This document shows, piece by piece, positions 1-5,072 of a stretch of 5,137 bases of DNA. A program made the position numbers and the translations under genes. Numbering within the stretch: position 1 is the first letter of the stretch; each line of letters starts with the position of its first letter. This DNA comes from Candidatus Magasanikbacteria bacterium CG10_big_fil_rev_8_21_14_0_10_36_16. Its GTDB lineage: Bacteria; Patescibacteriota; Patescibacteriia; Magasanikbacterales; UBA922. Where the stretch lies: contig PFBU01000037.1 of NCBI GenBank assembly GCA_002773185.1, positions 1 to 5,137 on the forward strand. The letters run 5' to 3'. The notes beneath the pieces were generated by a model. The model had not been told where the DNA came from. It ran no database searches and saw nothing but the letters and a program-made list of their open reading frames with translations.

Positions 1-68
1 TGTCCATCATTACAACAAACATCCCTTGGTTCTAGTTCTTCTGTTGGTTTTTTTGTTTCTTCTGACAT
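1..68 (-). CDS. N-terminus of a charged protein of unknown function (partial, runs off the window)
   Basis: Only the first 22 codons are visible: a methionine start, then a highly charged, probably disordered stretch (MSEETKKPTEELEPRD) followed by VCCNDG with two adjacent cysteines at about residues 18-19. I do not recognise it, and too little is present to assign a family. The Cys pair could be the start of a metal-binding or redox motif, but no second pair is visible. The start is chosen because it lies 17 bases after the TAA of the 250-residue gene on the same strand and has the same ATGTCAGA opening as two other genes in the window. No Shine-Dalgarno sequence precedes it; the upstream bases are almost pure A/T. 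It is probably cotranscribed with the gene at 86-838. Confidence 0.6.
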   Translation of the reverse strand, partial: MSEETKKPTEELEPRDVCCNDG

Positions 69-85
69 AATTTTTATTTAATAAT

Positions 86-838
86 TTATTCTTGTATATA
101 AACAACCGTTTTCCATAATCCTTTTTTACTTTGATAAAATTCTAGTAATTGTTTCTTGAATTTTTTATCATCTGCCATTATTATTTGTGATCCTTGGTCT
201 GACCCAACAAATCCACTTACTATTCCAAAAGGGAAAAATGGTTTACGATTTTCTTTAAGAGGAATAACTTTTAACGTGTTTAATAGTAACAAAAATTTAT
301 CTACGATTTTAGTGTCAGCTACAGAATTAGATTCTTCAATCTCATCCAAAATTATGGATAGTAGTGTAGATAAGGCTTCTTCCTCATTAGACACATCTGA
401 CAATTCTTCTGCAATCTTTTCTTTGCTATTACTATTTGCGAAACGTAAAACAAAAGGATTGATGTTATATTTTTTCAGAGTTTGTAACAAATTTTTTTCA
501 GGCTCAACTTCATCGTCATCGTCTTGAAAATCTTCTTCTGACATATGATCAAATTTATCATCTAAACCAATTTCTTCGGCTATTTTGGGATATTTGGTAA
601 CTACATTAAGCAACGTTATCAATAAATTTAATCTGGCTTCAAGTAATTTTGGTCTAGGTTCTCCAAGACTGGGGAGTACTTCAATATCAAGATCTACAGG
701 GTCTTTTTTCCACAGATTAAATAATTTTTCAACTGCTTCATTCACAGGAAGACCTTGAATTAAAGGTAAAAAAATACTACGTTTAAAAAAAGTAGCTCTT
801 TCTTCTATAGGAATACTTAATTCTTCTATTTCTGACAT
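86..838 (-). CDS. Hypothetical acidic helical protein, 250 residues
   Basis: I do not recognise this protein and see no catalytic motif. It has no signal peptide and no membrane segment, so it is likely cytosolic. Residues 1-95 read as amphipathic helices (a Leu-rich stretch at 65-80, LLEARLNLLITLLNVV). An acidic low-complexity linker follows at 100-114 (EEDFQDDDDEVEPE), then a second helical part at 116-195. The C-terminal segment (196-250) is different: aromatic and glycine-containing (FFPFGIVSGF), ending in alternating hydrophobic residues (LWKTVVYIQE) suggestive of beta structure. The shape suggests a two-domain binding or scaffold protein, which is inference only. A candidate promoter lies directly upstream at 856-884. 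The next gene starts 17 bases after its stop, so the two probably form an operon. The first ATG of the frame is used; no Shine-Dalgarno sequence is visible. Confidence 0.85.
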   Translation of the reverse strand: MSEIEELSIPIEERATFFKRSIFLPLIQGLPVNEAVEKLFNLWKKDPVDLDIEVLPSLGEPRPKLLEARLNLLITLLNVVTKYPKIAEEIGLDDKFDHMSEEDFQDDDDEVEPEKNLLQTLKKYNINPFVLRFANSNSKEKIAEELSDVSNEEEALSTLLSIILDEIEESNSVADTKIVDKFLLLLNTLKVIPLKENRKPFFPFGIVSGFVGSDQGSQIIMADDKKFKKQLLEFYQSKKGLWKTVVYIQE

Positions 839-855
839 AAAAAAAATTAGTTAAA

Positions 856-884
856 ATTTTAATTAAGAAATATTATTATGTAAA
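856..884 (-). promoter_or_regulatory. Candidate sigma-70-type promoter for the 250-residue gene
   Basis: On the minus strand, TTTACA (884-879) and TAAAAT (861-856) are separated by exactly 17 bases, which would place the transcription start near 849, about ten bases before the ATG at 838. Both boxes match the consensus well, but the region is nearly all A/T, so chance matches are common. The -35 box overlaps the loop and one arm of the stem-loop at 873-893. Confidence 0.35.
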
Positions 885-893
885 TCATAATAA
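873..893 (-). terminator. Stem-loop after the ABC transporter, possible weak terminator
   Basis: TTATTATG (873-880) and CATAATAA (886-893) form a perfect 8-bp stem around a 5-base loop, beginning 19 bases past the ABC transporter stop. On the minus strand it is followed only by a broken T tract (TATTTCTT), and the stem has a single G-C pair, so termination would be weak. It could equally be an operator-like palindrome overlapping the downstream promoter. Confidence 0.4.
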
Positions 894-912
894 CATTTTT
901 ACTTTATTTATG

Positions 913-2661
913 TCAAGCCAAAAATCCACCAACCTGAATATTCCACAAATTACTATAGATACCTTTTTTCTTTTTCAAAAGTACTTTGTGTGAACCCTGC
1001 TCTACAATACCACCATGTTCTATCACCAAAATCCTATCAGAATGCATAATCGTAGAAAGTCTGTGTGCTACAATAATTACAGTTTTGTCTTTCATCAGAT
1101 TATCCAAAGCATCTTGAATAAGTTTTTCTGATTGAGAATCAAGACTAGAGGTTGCTTCGTCTAGGACAAGAATCGGTGAATTTTTGAGTATGGCTCTAGC
1201 TATCGCGACACGCTGTCTTTCACCGCCAGAAAGTTTTATACCTCTCTCACCAACTAAAGTATTATAACCCTCAACTAAGCCTAAAATAAATTCATGAGCG
1301 TTGGCTTGTTTGGTTGCTTCCATAACTTCTTCGTCAGTAGCATCAGCTTTGGCATAACGAATATTCTCTATAATACTTCGGTGAAAAAGTATTGGATCTT
1401 GCGGAACAAGACTAACATTTTGCCACAAACTTTCTTGAGTAACTTTGACAATACTTTGTCCATCAATCAAAATTTTTCCACCAGAAATATCATGCTGACG
1501 TAAGAGTAATTTTATAATAGTAGTCTTACCTGCTCCAGATGAACCCACTAGTGCTATTTTTTCATTTGGCTTTATTATCAAATTCATTTTTTTGATTACC
1601 TGTCTGGTTTTGTTGTAAGCAAATTTTACATCTACAAATTCTACTTTACCTTCAGTAACTTGCAAAGTTTTGGCATTTTTAACATCTTGTACATCATGTG
1701 GCGTATTCATTATTTCTGTCATTTCTTCAGCGTCAGCAAGTGACTCATAAAAATCTCTAATCACACGACCAAAGCCAAAAAACTTTTCAAAAATAATAAT
1801 AAGATAAGACTGGATGAGTATAAAATCCCCCACTGTCAAATTTCCAGTCTGCCAAACTTTGATAGCATAAAACATCATTACAATCTCGAGTACAATCATA
1901 AGCATCCATTGCGCTCCGTCAAACCATATAGACATATCCCAAGAAAATTTTCTTATATTTCTTAAATCTTCTGTCTTTTGTTGAAAATCCTTACACTCTC
2001 TATCATAACCAACTAATAATTTTACATTGGTATTATTGGTAAAAGAATCAGCCAAAAAAGCTCCTACTTTAGAATCAAGTTGACTCCTCTTAAAATCATA
2101 TTTTAATTTGAATTTACTAAAAAAGTAACTAGTCAATACAAAAATAAAAATCCAAGAAAGTATTATCAATGCAAAAAACTTATTGCGACTAAACAATACT
2201 ACAGAGATAAGAGTAACATTGATAATTATAGGTGAAAGATCCCAAATTATTCTATCTGAAATTCTATCAAAAGCTTGAACAAATCTACCAACTTTTTTTA
2301 CCAAAGAACCTACGAAATTATTATTAAAAAAAGAAAAAGAATGTTTGTGAATTTCAGAAAAACAAATATCATTCAAATCTTTCATGCAATCAGTGTTAAA
2401 TTTTATATACAAAAAAGCCATAATACGAATAAAAAACCAATGCAAAATTTTTATAGCCAAAATAATAAATAATGTATTATAAAGAATTTGAACATCAGGA
2501 TTAGAAGAAAGGACATCAAAAAATTTCTTATACCAATAAGGAGCAAGAATAGAAAAAGTGTCGCCAATCAATAAAAATAAAAACATGGAAATAAAAATCC
2601 ATTTGTATTTCCAAGATTGTTGCCAGTACATTTTGAATGTTTGTTTGGTGTTATACTTCAT
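913..2661 (-). CDS. ABC exporter half-transporter (membrane domain fused to ATPase), 582 residues
   Basis: A type IV (MsbA/MdlB-like) ABC exporter half-transporter that should act in the inner membrane as a dimer and use ATP to move a substrate outward. The substrate cannot be read from the sequence. Six membrane segments lie at about 21-44, 60-85, 139-158, 160-181, 250-269 and 278-295. The ATPase domain starts near 339 and has every key element: A-loop Tyr349, Walker A GSSGAGKT 373-380, Q-loop Gln421, signature LSGGERQ 477-483, Walker B ILVLDE 497-502 with catalytic Glu502, D-loop SSLD 505-508 and His533. It should therefore be catalytically active, possibly as a homodimer. I start it at the internal ATG at 2661 (MKYNTKQTFKMYWQQ). 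The frame stays open to an ATG at 2697, but the extra 12 residues (MYARPICGYSYI) do not look like a family N-terminus. Neither start has a Shine-Dalgarno sequence. It lies 83 bases after the 150-residue gene, with no terminator between, so cotranscription is likely. Confidence 0.95.
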   Translation of the reverse strand: MKYNTKQTFKMYWQQSWKYKWIFISMFLFLLIGDTFSILAPYWYKKFFDVLSSNPDVQILYNTLFIILAIKILHWFFIRIMAFLYIKFNTDCMKDLNDICFSEIHKHSFSFFNNNFVGSLVKKVGRFVQAFDRISDRIIWDLSPIIINVTLISVVLFSRNKFFALIILSWIFIFVLTSYFFSKFKLKYDFKRSQLDSKVGAFLADSFTNNTNVKLLVGYDRECKDFQQKTEDLRNIRKFSWDMSIWFDGAQWMLMIVLEIVMMFYAIKVWQTGNLTVGDFILIQSYLIIIFEKFFGFGRVIRDFYESLADAEEMTEIMNTPHDVQDVKNAKTLQVTEGKVEFVDVKFAYNKTRQVIKKMNLIIKPNEKIALVGSSGAGKTTIIKLLLRQHDISGGKILIDGQSIVKVTQESLWQNVSLVPQDPILFHRSIIENIRYAKADATDEEVMEATKQANAHEFILGLVEGYNTLVGERGIKLSGGERQRVAIARAILKNSPILVLDEATSSLDSQSEKLIQDALDNLMKDKTVIIVAHRLSTIMHSDRILVIEHGGIVEQGSHKVLLKKKKGIYSNLWNIQVGGFLA

Positions 2662-2744
2662 AATATAAGAATACCCACAAATTGGGCGGGCATACAACAG
2701 AAGGCGTAAAAGTTAGAAAAGTGTTACAGTTGAGCCAAAAATAA

Positions 2745-3197
2745 CTATTTTTTTGACAACAAATTAGACAAAATAGCAGTTTTATTTACCACACTGACTT
2801 GATCAACAATACTATCTTCAAGATCTTTTAAAATTAGTTTATATTCATTACTATCTTTATCCTGTATAGCTAATAACTTCTGTTGTTTTAACAAATCTAT
2901 ATTAATATCATAAGTACTCTTCCAAAAATCTATTTCTTCAGGAGTACTTAATTCTATCAGTAAACAAGGCATATCTCTAGGATTACTAGCTGAATTTTCT
3001 ATAAATTTAATAATAGACTCAGACAAATCATCCGTAGCACCATCATCGATCAAGTTTTCAAATATATTATCTTCAGAATCACCTAAATATTCCAAAACAT
3101 GGCGCATTCTTTTTGAATCAAAATGATCTTTATAAAATATTCTTATATTATCAAAACTATATTCTCGTGGGCCAGTCACCATTTCTTGATCTGACAT
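2745..3197 (-). CDS. Hypothetical small acidic cytosolic protein, 150 residues, upstream of the ABC exporter
   Basis: I do not recognise this protein. It is acidic, with no signal peptide or membrane segment. Predicted character by eye: an N-terminal part (1-40) with aromatic and basic residues (IRIFYKDHFDSKRMRHVLEYL), an Asp/Glu-rich middle (40-62), a hydrophobic strand-like segment at 76-83 (MPCLLIEL) leading into TPEEIDFW, and a helical, partly coiled-coil-like C-terminus (98-148). The start is the ATG at 3197 (MSDQEM). An upstream in-frame ATG at 3257 would add 20 residues (beginning MFLFCNYGKIY), but that stretch overlaps a hairpin and the candidate promoter, and the ATGTCAGA opening at 3197 matches two other genes here. 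Its position just before the ABC exporter gene suggests a shared transcript, though nothing in the protein shows that it works with the exporter. Local G+C is about 28% in a sampled line. Confidence 0.8.
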   Translation of the reverse strand: MSDQEMVTGPREYSFDNIRIFYKDHFDSKRMRHVLEYLGDSEDNIFENLIDDGATDDLSESIIKFIENSASNPRDMPCLLIELSTPEEIDFWKSTYDINIDLLKQQKLLAIQDKDSNEYKLILKDLEDSIVDQVSVVNKTAILSNLLSKK

Positions 3198-3228
3198 AAT
3201 TTTATAATTAAAAATTAAAGTTGTATAA

Positions 3229-3257
3229 ATTTTACCATAATTACAAAACAAAAACAA
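3229..3257 (-). promoter_or_regulatory. Candidate promoter for the orphan/ABC exporter unit
   Basis: On the minus strand, TTGTTT (3257-3252) and TAAAAT (3234-3229) are 17 bases apart, which would start transcription near 3222 and give a leader of about 25 bases to the ATG at 3197. The -35 box lies inside the arm of the hairpin at 3250-3280. The surroundings are very AT-rich, so this is only a candidate. Confidence 0.3.
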
Positions 3258-3280
3258 TTCTAAAAAATAGAATTGTTTTT
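3250..3280. terminator. Perfect 13-bp hairpin with T tracts on both sides, likely bidirectional terminator
   Basis: AAAAACAATTCTA (3250-3262) pairs perfectly with TAGAATTGTTTTT (3268-3280) around an AAAAA loop. Read on the minus strand, the stem ends in TTTTT and runs into GTTTTG; read on the plus strand it ends in GTTTTTA. The stem has only two G-C pairs, so it is weaker than a textbook terminator, but the shape is right. It is the last of three consecutive stem-loops separating the structured island from the 150-residue gene. Confidence 0.6.
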
Positions 3281-3294
3281 ATAAAATAAAAAAC

Positions 3295-3334
3295 CAATCT
3301 AAACTTTTGTTTCAAAAAACCAAAACTTAGATTG
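3295..3334 (-). terminator. Intrinsic terminator on the minus strand, end of the structured island
   Basis: CAATCTAA (3295-3302) pairs with TTAGATTG (3327-3334). The stem continues after a small bulge with CTTTTG/CAAAA, giving a long hairpin with an A/T-rich loop. On the minus strand it is followed directly by GGTTTTTTATTTTAT, a proper T tract, which makes it the best minus-strand terminator candidate for any transcript crossing 3334-3682. Its outermost base pair uses the base where the next hairpin (3334-3374) begins, so the two abut exactly. Confidence 0.65.
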
Positions 3335-3374
3335 ATTGAGACGACGTACTTCCTTTGTTAAAGTAGTCTCAATC
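3334..3374 (-). repeat. Inverted repeat (9-bp stem with bulge and 5-bp upper stem)
   Basis: GATTGAGAC (3334-3342) and GTCTCAATC (3366-3374) are perfect complements. Inside them TACTT (3347-3351) and AAGTA (3361-3365) pair, leaving a one-sided GACG bulge and a 9-base loop. It has no T tract of its own and directly adjoins the terminator at 3295-3334. It marks the low-coordinate edge of the G+C-rich island. It is a single copy in this window. Confidence 0.7.
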
Positions 3375-3393
3375 CCCTTTTTTCGGCTAGACC

Positions 3394-3642
3394 TCACGGA
3401 TTGACCGAAGAATGGTGATGAATGGCTTTGCCATCCTCCATCACAAAAGTGAAACGAGCAAGAAGTGAACGGTTGGAACCGTCCACAAAAAACCCATACT
3501 CACCAGAGAAAATTTCGAGTCCTTGCATGATAATCACATGCAGAGACTCCTTCACGAGACGGCACTTCGAATGTCTCGGGAGGAAATGAACCCCAAAATA
3601 CATTCGGACGCCTTCATGCGTCCGAATGTATTCACCCCACAT
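3394..3642 (-). CDS. NTF2-like (SgcJ/EcaC, CaMKII-association type) domain fragment, 82 residues, probably 5'-truncated
   Basis: The C-terminal end, ARFTFVMEDGKAIHHHSS at residues 62-79, resembles the end of small NTF2-like proteins of the SgcJ/EcaC and CaMKII-association type, which I recall as finishing in ARFTFVY...HHHSS.MP. MYFGVHFLPRH (14-24) and FSGEYGFFVDG (45-55) also fit their order, so I read this as the C-terminal two thirds of a cone-shaped fold of about 125 residues. This is from memory, not a search. The only in-frame ATG is at 3642. The frame stays open back to a TAA at 3709-3711 with no ATG, GTG or TTG, and the untranslated codons just upstream (GLYDQNTISFHPT) also look like the family (an LY...PT stretch before the R..YF motif). 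The first helix is missing. It is therefore more likely a decaying remnant than a working protein. G+C is about 48%, unlike its neighbours, which suggests transfer. Confidence 0.45.
   Translation of the reverse strand: MWGEYIRTHEGVRMYFGVHFLPRHSKCRLVKESLHVIIMQGLEIFSGEYGFFVDGSNRSLLARFTFVMEDGKAIHHHSSVNP
3517..3549. repeat. Inverted repeat inside the island
   Basis: GAGTC (3517-3521) pairs with GACTC (3545-3549) and TGCATG (3524-3529) with CATGCA (3537-3542), giving 11 Watson-Crick pairs interrupted by a two-base internal mismatch, with a 7-base loop. It lies within the NTF2-like reading frame. Confidence 0.6.
3597..3632. repeat. Perfect 15-bp inverted repeat with 6-base loop
   Basis: AATACATTCGGACGC (3597-3611) is fully complementary to GCGTCCGAATGTATT (3618-3632), with loop CTTCAT. 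This is the longest perfect stem in the window, with seven G-C pairs and no following T tract, so it is not an ordinary terminator. It lies within the first codons of the NTF2-like frame. Confidence 0.85.
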
Positions 3643-3653
3643 CGTGGGGTGAA
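3631..3653. repeat. Perfect 10-bp inverted repeat with 3-base loop
   Basis: TTCACCCCAC (3631-3640) is fully complementary to GTGGGGTGAA (3644-3653) around a three-base loop. It shares two bases with the neighbouring 15-bp stem. Both hairpins are enclosed by CCAAAATAC (3593-3601) and GTATTTTGG (3662-3670), also perfectly complementary over 9 bp. The ATG of the NTF2-like frame sits at its tip, so in RNA the start codon would be in or beside the loop. Confidence 0.8.
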
Positions 3654-3688
3654 AGGAGATAGTATTTTGGTCATATAGACCACATGTC

Positions 3689-3717
3689 GTTCTAGTTGAA
3701 AAGTATGTTTATAACAA
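3689..3717 (-). promoter_or_regulatory. Candidate promoter reading into the structured island
   Basis: On the minus strand, TTGTTA (3717-3712) and TAGAAC (3694-3689) are 17 bases apart, each matching four of six consensus bases. Transcription would start near 3682, right at the edge of the island. The -35 box overlaps the T tract of the upstream terminator. This is weak evidence on its own. Confidence 0.25.
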
Positions 3718-3747
3718 AAAATACATCCATTTTCTGGATGTATTTTT
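3717..3747. terminator. Strong intrinsic terminator after the IT-superfamily transporter
   Basis: AAAAATACATCCA (3717-3729) pairs perfectly with TGGATGTATTTTT (3735-3747), 13 bp around a 5-base loop. On the minus strand the stem begins 20 bases past the transporter stop at 3768 and ends in TTTTTTGTT. The flanking A and T runs are symmetric, so it could also terminate plus-strand transcription. Confidence 0.85.
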
Positions 3748-3767
3748 ATTTTGATTTATTCTAACTC

Positions 3768-5042
3768 TCAAATAAGATAACGGAAGAATACGTAAATTGA
3801 ACACATTACCAAAGCTACGAAAGTTAATGGTAAGGCTATTTTCATATACTCACCAAAACCAATCCTATATCCTTCTCTACCAGCGATACCGCTCACTACG
3901 ACATTGGCTGAGGCGCCAACTAGAGTAGCATTACCACCAATATCAGCACCGAGAGCCAATACCCACCATAGTGGTACTAATGGTAAGCCTGAGATAGCAC
4001 CCAAATCTTTGATAAGAGGAATCATTGTAGCTACAAAAGGAATATTATCAATGATAGCTGAGAATACTGCCGAACCCCACAAAACACTCATAGTAGTAGC
4101 TATCATATTGCCTCCAGTAAGTTTCAACAATCCTTCAGCCAACATACGGATAGCTCCGACTTCTTCCAAAGCTACCACAAGAATAAAAAGTCCCATAAAG
4201 AAGAAGATAGTAGTCCATTCTACTTCTTTCAAATGTTCCTCAGGGTCATGCATGGTCAAAAGTAACATCAGAGCAGCTCCGCCAAGAGCAATAGTTGCAC
4301 CTTCTAGATGTGTAGCACCATGAGTGAAAAAACCAACTAAAACAATTCCCAAAACAAACAATGCTTTTTTGAGTAATTTTACATCAGAAATAGCTTCTTT
4401 TGGATTGAATTTGGCAATAGTGGCTTGATCTTCTGGAGTAGCCACAAGTTGTTTGCGATAAATAAAAACCAAAAGCCCAATAGTCACAGTAGAAACAAAC
4501 AGAGAAATAGGAGCAAGATTAAACAAAAAATCATTGAAAGTAAGACCACTAGCACTACCAATCAGAATGTTTGGCGGGTCTCCTATAAGTGTAGCTGTAC
4601 CACCAATATTTGATAATAAAATTGCTCCAATAAGAAAGGGCTTAGGATGAATTTTCAAGTTATGAGCAACCACAAAAGTGACAGGTATCATAAGAAGCAC
4701 AGTTGTCACGTTGTCAAGTAAAGCAGAAAAAACAGCTACAATAACAAGTAAAAGTATATATATTTTTATAGGATTACCTTTGCCAACTTTGGTAGCCCAG
4801 ATAGCTACATACTGAAACATACCACTATGCTTGGCAATTCCGACGATAATCATCATACCAATCAAAAGCCCCAAAGTGTTGAAGTCAATTCCTTCAATCG
4901 CCTTTTCTTGTGTGACAATGCCCAACAAAACTAGAAGTCCAGCTCCAGCCATAGCAATGACAGTACGGTGGACTTTTTCAGAGATGATGATAGCATAAGT
5001 CACAACAAAGACAACGAGCGTAATCCAAAAAGAGATTCCCAT
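3768..5042 (-). CDS. IT-superfamily ion transporter (ArsB/NhaD/P-protein type permease), 424 residues
   Basis: A polytopic inner-membrane protein with the two-fold repeat typical of the ion transporter superfamily (ArsB arsenite permease, NhaD Na+/H+ antiporter, human P protein, SLC13-type carriers). Repeat one has SALLDNVTTVLLMIP at 106-120 and NIGGTATLIGDPPN at 145-158. Repeat two has SAIIDNIPFVATMIP at 328-342 and DIGGNATLVGASAN at 367-380. The paired DN and GG-A-T-G-N hairpin motifs are expected to form the substrate site. A charged, probably cytoplasmic linker at about 197-226 separates the halves. Ten or more hydrophobic segments are visible and the length is normal for the family. The intact GDPPN motif fits the NhaD/P-protein branch, but whether it moves arsenite, Na+/H+ or an organic anion cannot be decided; no arsR or arsC lies nearby. 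The start is the first ATG, 30 bases after the preceding gene's stop, without a Shine-Dalgarno sequence. It is probably cotranscribed with that gene and ends at the terminator at 3717-3747. Confidence 0.93.
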   Translation of the reverse strand: MGISFWITLVVFVVTYAIIISEKVHRTVIAMAGAGLLVLLGIVTQEKAIEGIDFNTLGLLIGMMIIVGIAKHSGMFQYVAIWATKVGKGNPIKIYILLLVIVAVFSALLDNVTTVLLMIPVTFVVAHNLKIHPKPFLIGAILLSNIGGTATLIGDPPNILIGSASGLTFNDFLFNLAPISLFVSTVTIGLLVFIYRKQLVATPEDQATIAKFNPKEAISDVKLLKKALFVLGIVLVGFFTHGATHLEGATIALGGAALMLLLTMHDPEEHLKEVEWTTIFFFMGLFILVVALEEVGAIRMLAEGLLKLTGGNMIATTMSVLWGSAVFSAIIDNIPFVATMIPLIKDLGAISGLPLVPLWWVLALGADIGGNATLVGASANVVVSGIAGREGYRIGFGEYMKIALPLTFVALVMCSIYVFFRYLI

Positions 5043-5072
5043 ATAATATTTTATAAATCTTTATTATTTTTA

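Larger units (their letters stand above)
3334..3682 (-). other. G+C-rich, hairpin-dense island; possible structured RNA or relic of a transferred element
   Basis: This covers most of the only long stretch (3198-3767) without a confident gene. G+C is 125/260 (48%) over 3391-3650, against 28% in sampled lines of the neighbouring orphan. Inverted repeats follow one another: 3334-3374, 3384-3409 (TTCGG/CCGAA), 3415-3444 (GTGATG..ATGGC/GCCAT..CATCAC), 3469-3482 (ACGGT/ACCGT), 3517-3549 (GAGTC..TGCATG/CATGCA..GACTC), 3555-3578 (CGAGAC/GTCTCG), 3597-3632 (15 bp), 3631-3653 (10 bp) and 3668-3682 (TGGTC/GACCA). With the candidate promoter at 3689-3717 and the terminators at 3295-3334 and 3250-3280, it could be a separate transcript of about 400 bases on the minus strand. 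It does not look like tRNA, tmRNA, RNase P RNA or SRP RNA. A short reading frame with protein-like signal lies inside it, so a purely noncoding role is uncertain. Confidence 0.4.

Noticed and set aside
156..527. Plus-strand open frame of 123 codons with Ser-rich translation
   Set aside because: It is the antisense shadow of the acidic 250-residue gene; the poly-Ser end mirrors that gene's Asp-rich linker.
2662..2697. Twelve-residue N-terminal extension of the ABC exporter from the ATG at 2697
   Set aside because: The residues (MYARPICGYSYI) do not fit the usual start of these exporters, the bases contain a small CCCA/TGGG hairpin, and no ribosome binding site supports it. It cannot be fully excluded.
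3198..3257. Twenty-residue N-terminal extension of the 150-residue protein
   Set aside because: It would start inside the terminator-like hairpin and cover the candidate promoter; the internal ATG shares the opening of two other genes in the window.
3334..3374. CRISPR-like repeat (GTCTCAATCCCC resembles ends of some CRISPR repeats)
   Set aside because: Only one copy is present, with no spacer-repeat periodicity and no cas genes.
3334..3682. Known structured RNA (tRNA, tmRNA, RNase P RNA, SRP RNA)
   Set aside because: No T-loop sequence, no conserved RNase P or SRP core sequences, and no tmRNA ends could be recognised on either strand.
3334..3720. Integron cassette with an attC site around the short G+C-rich frame
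   Set aside because: No pair of matching RYYYAAC and GTTRRRY core sites was found in the hairpins, and no integrase is visible.
3904..4323. Plus-strand open frame of 139 codons
   Set aside because: It lies wholly opposite the well-supported IT-superfamily transporter, and its translation has no family character.
3768..5042. Specific naming of the permease as the arsenite pump ArsB
   Set aside because: The IT-superfamily motifs do not separate arsenite from Na+/H+ or anion transport, and no other arsenic-resistance gene is present.
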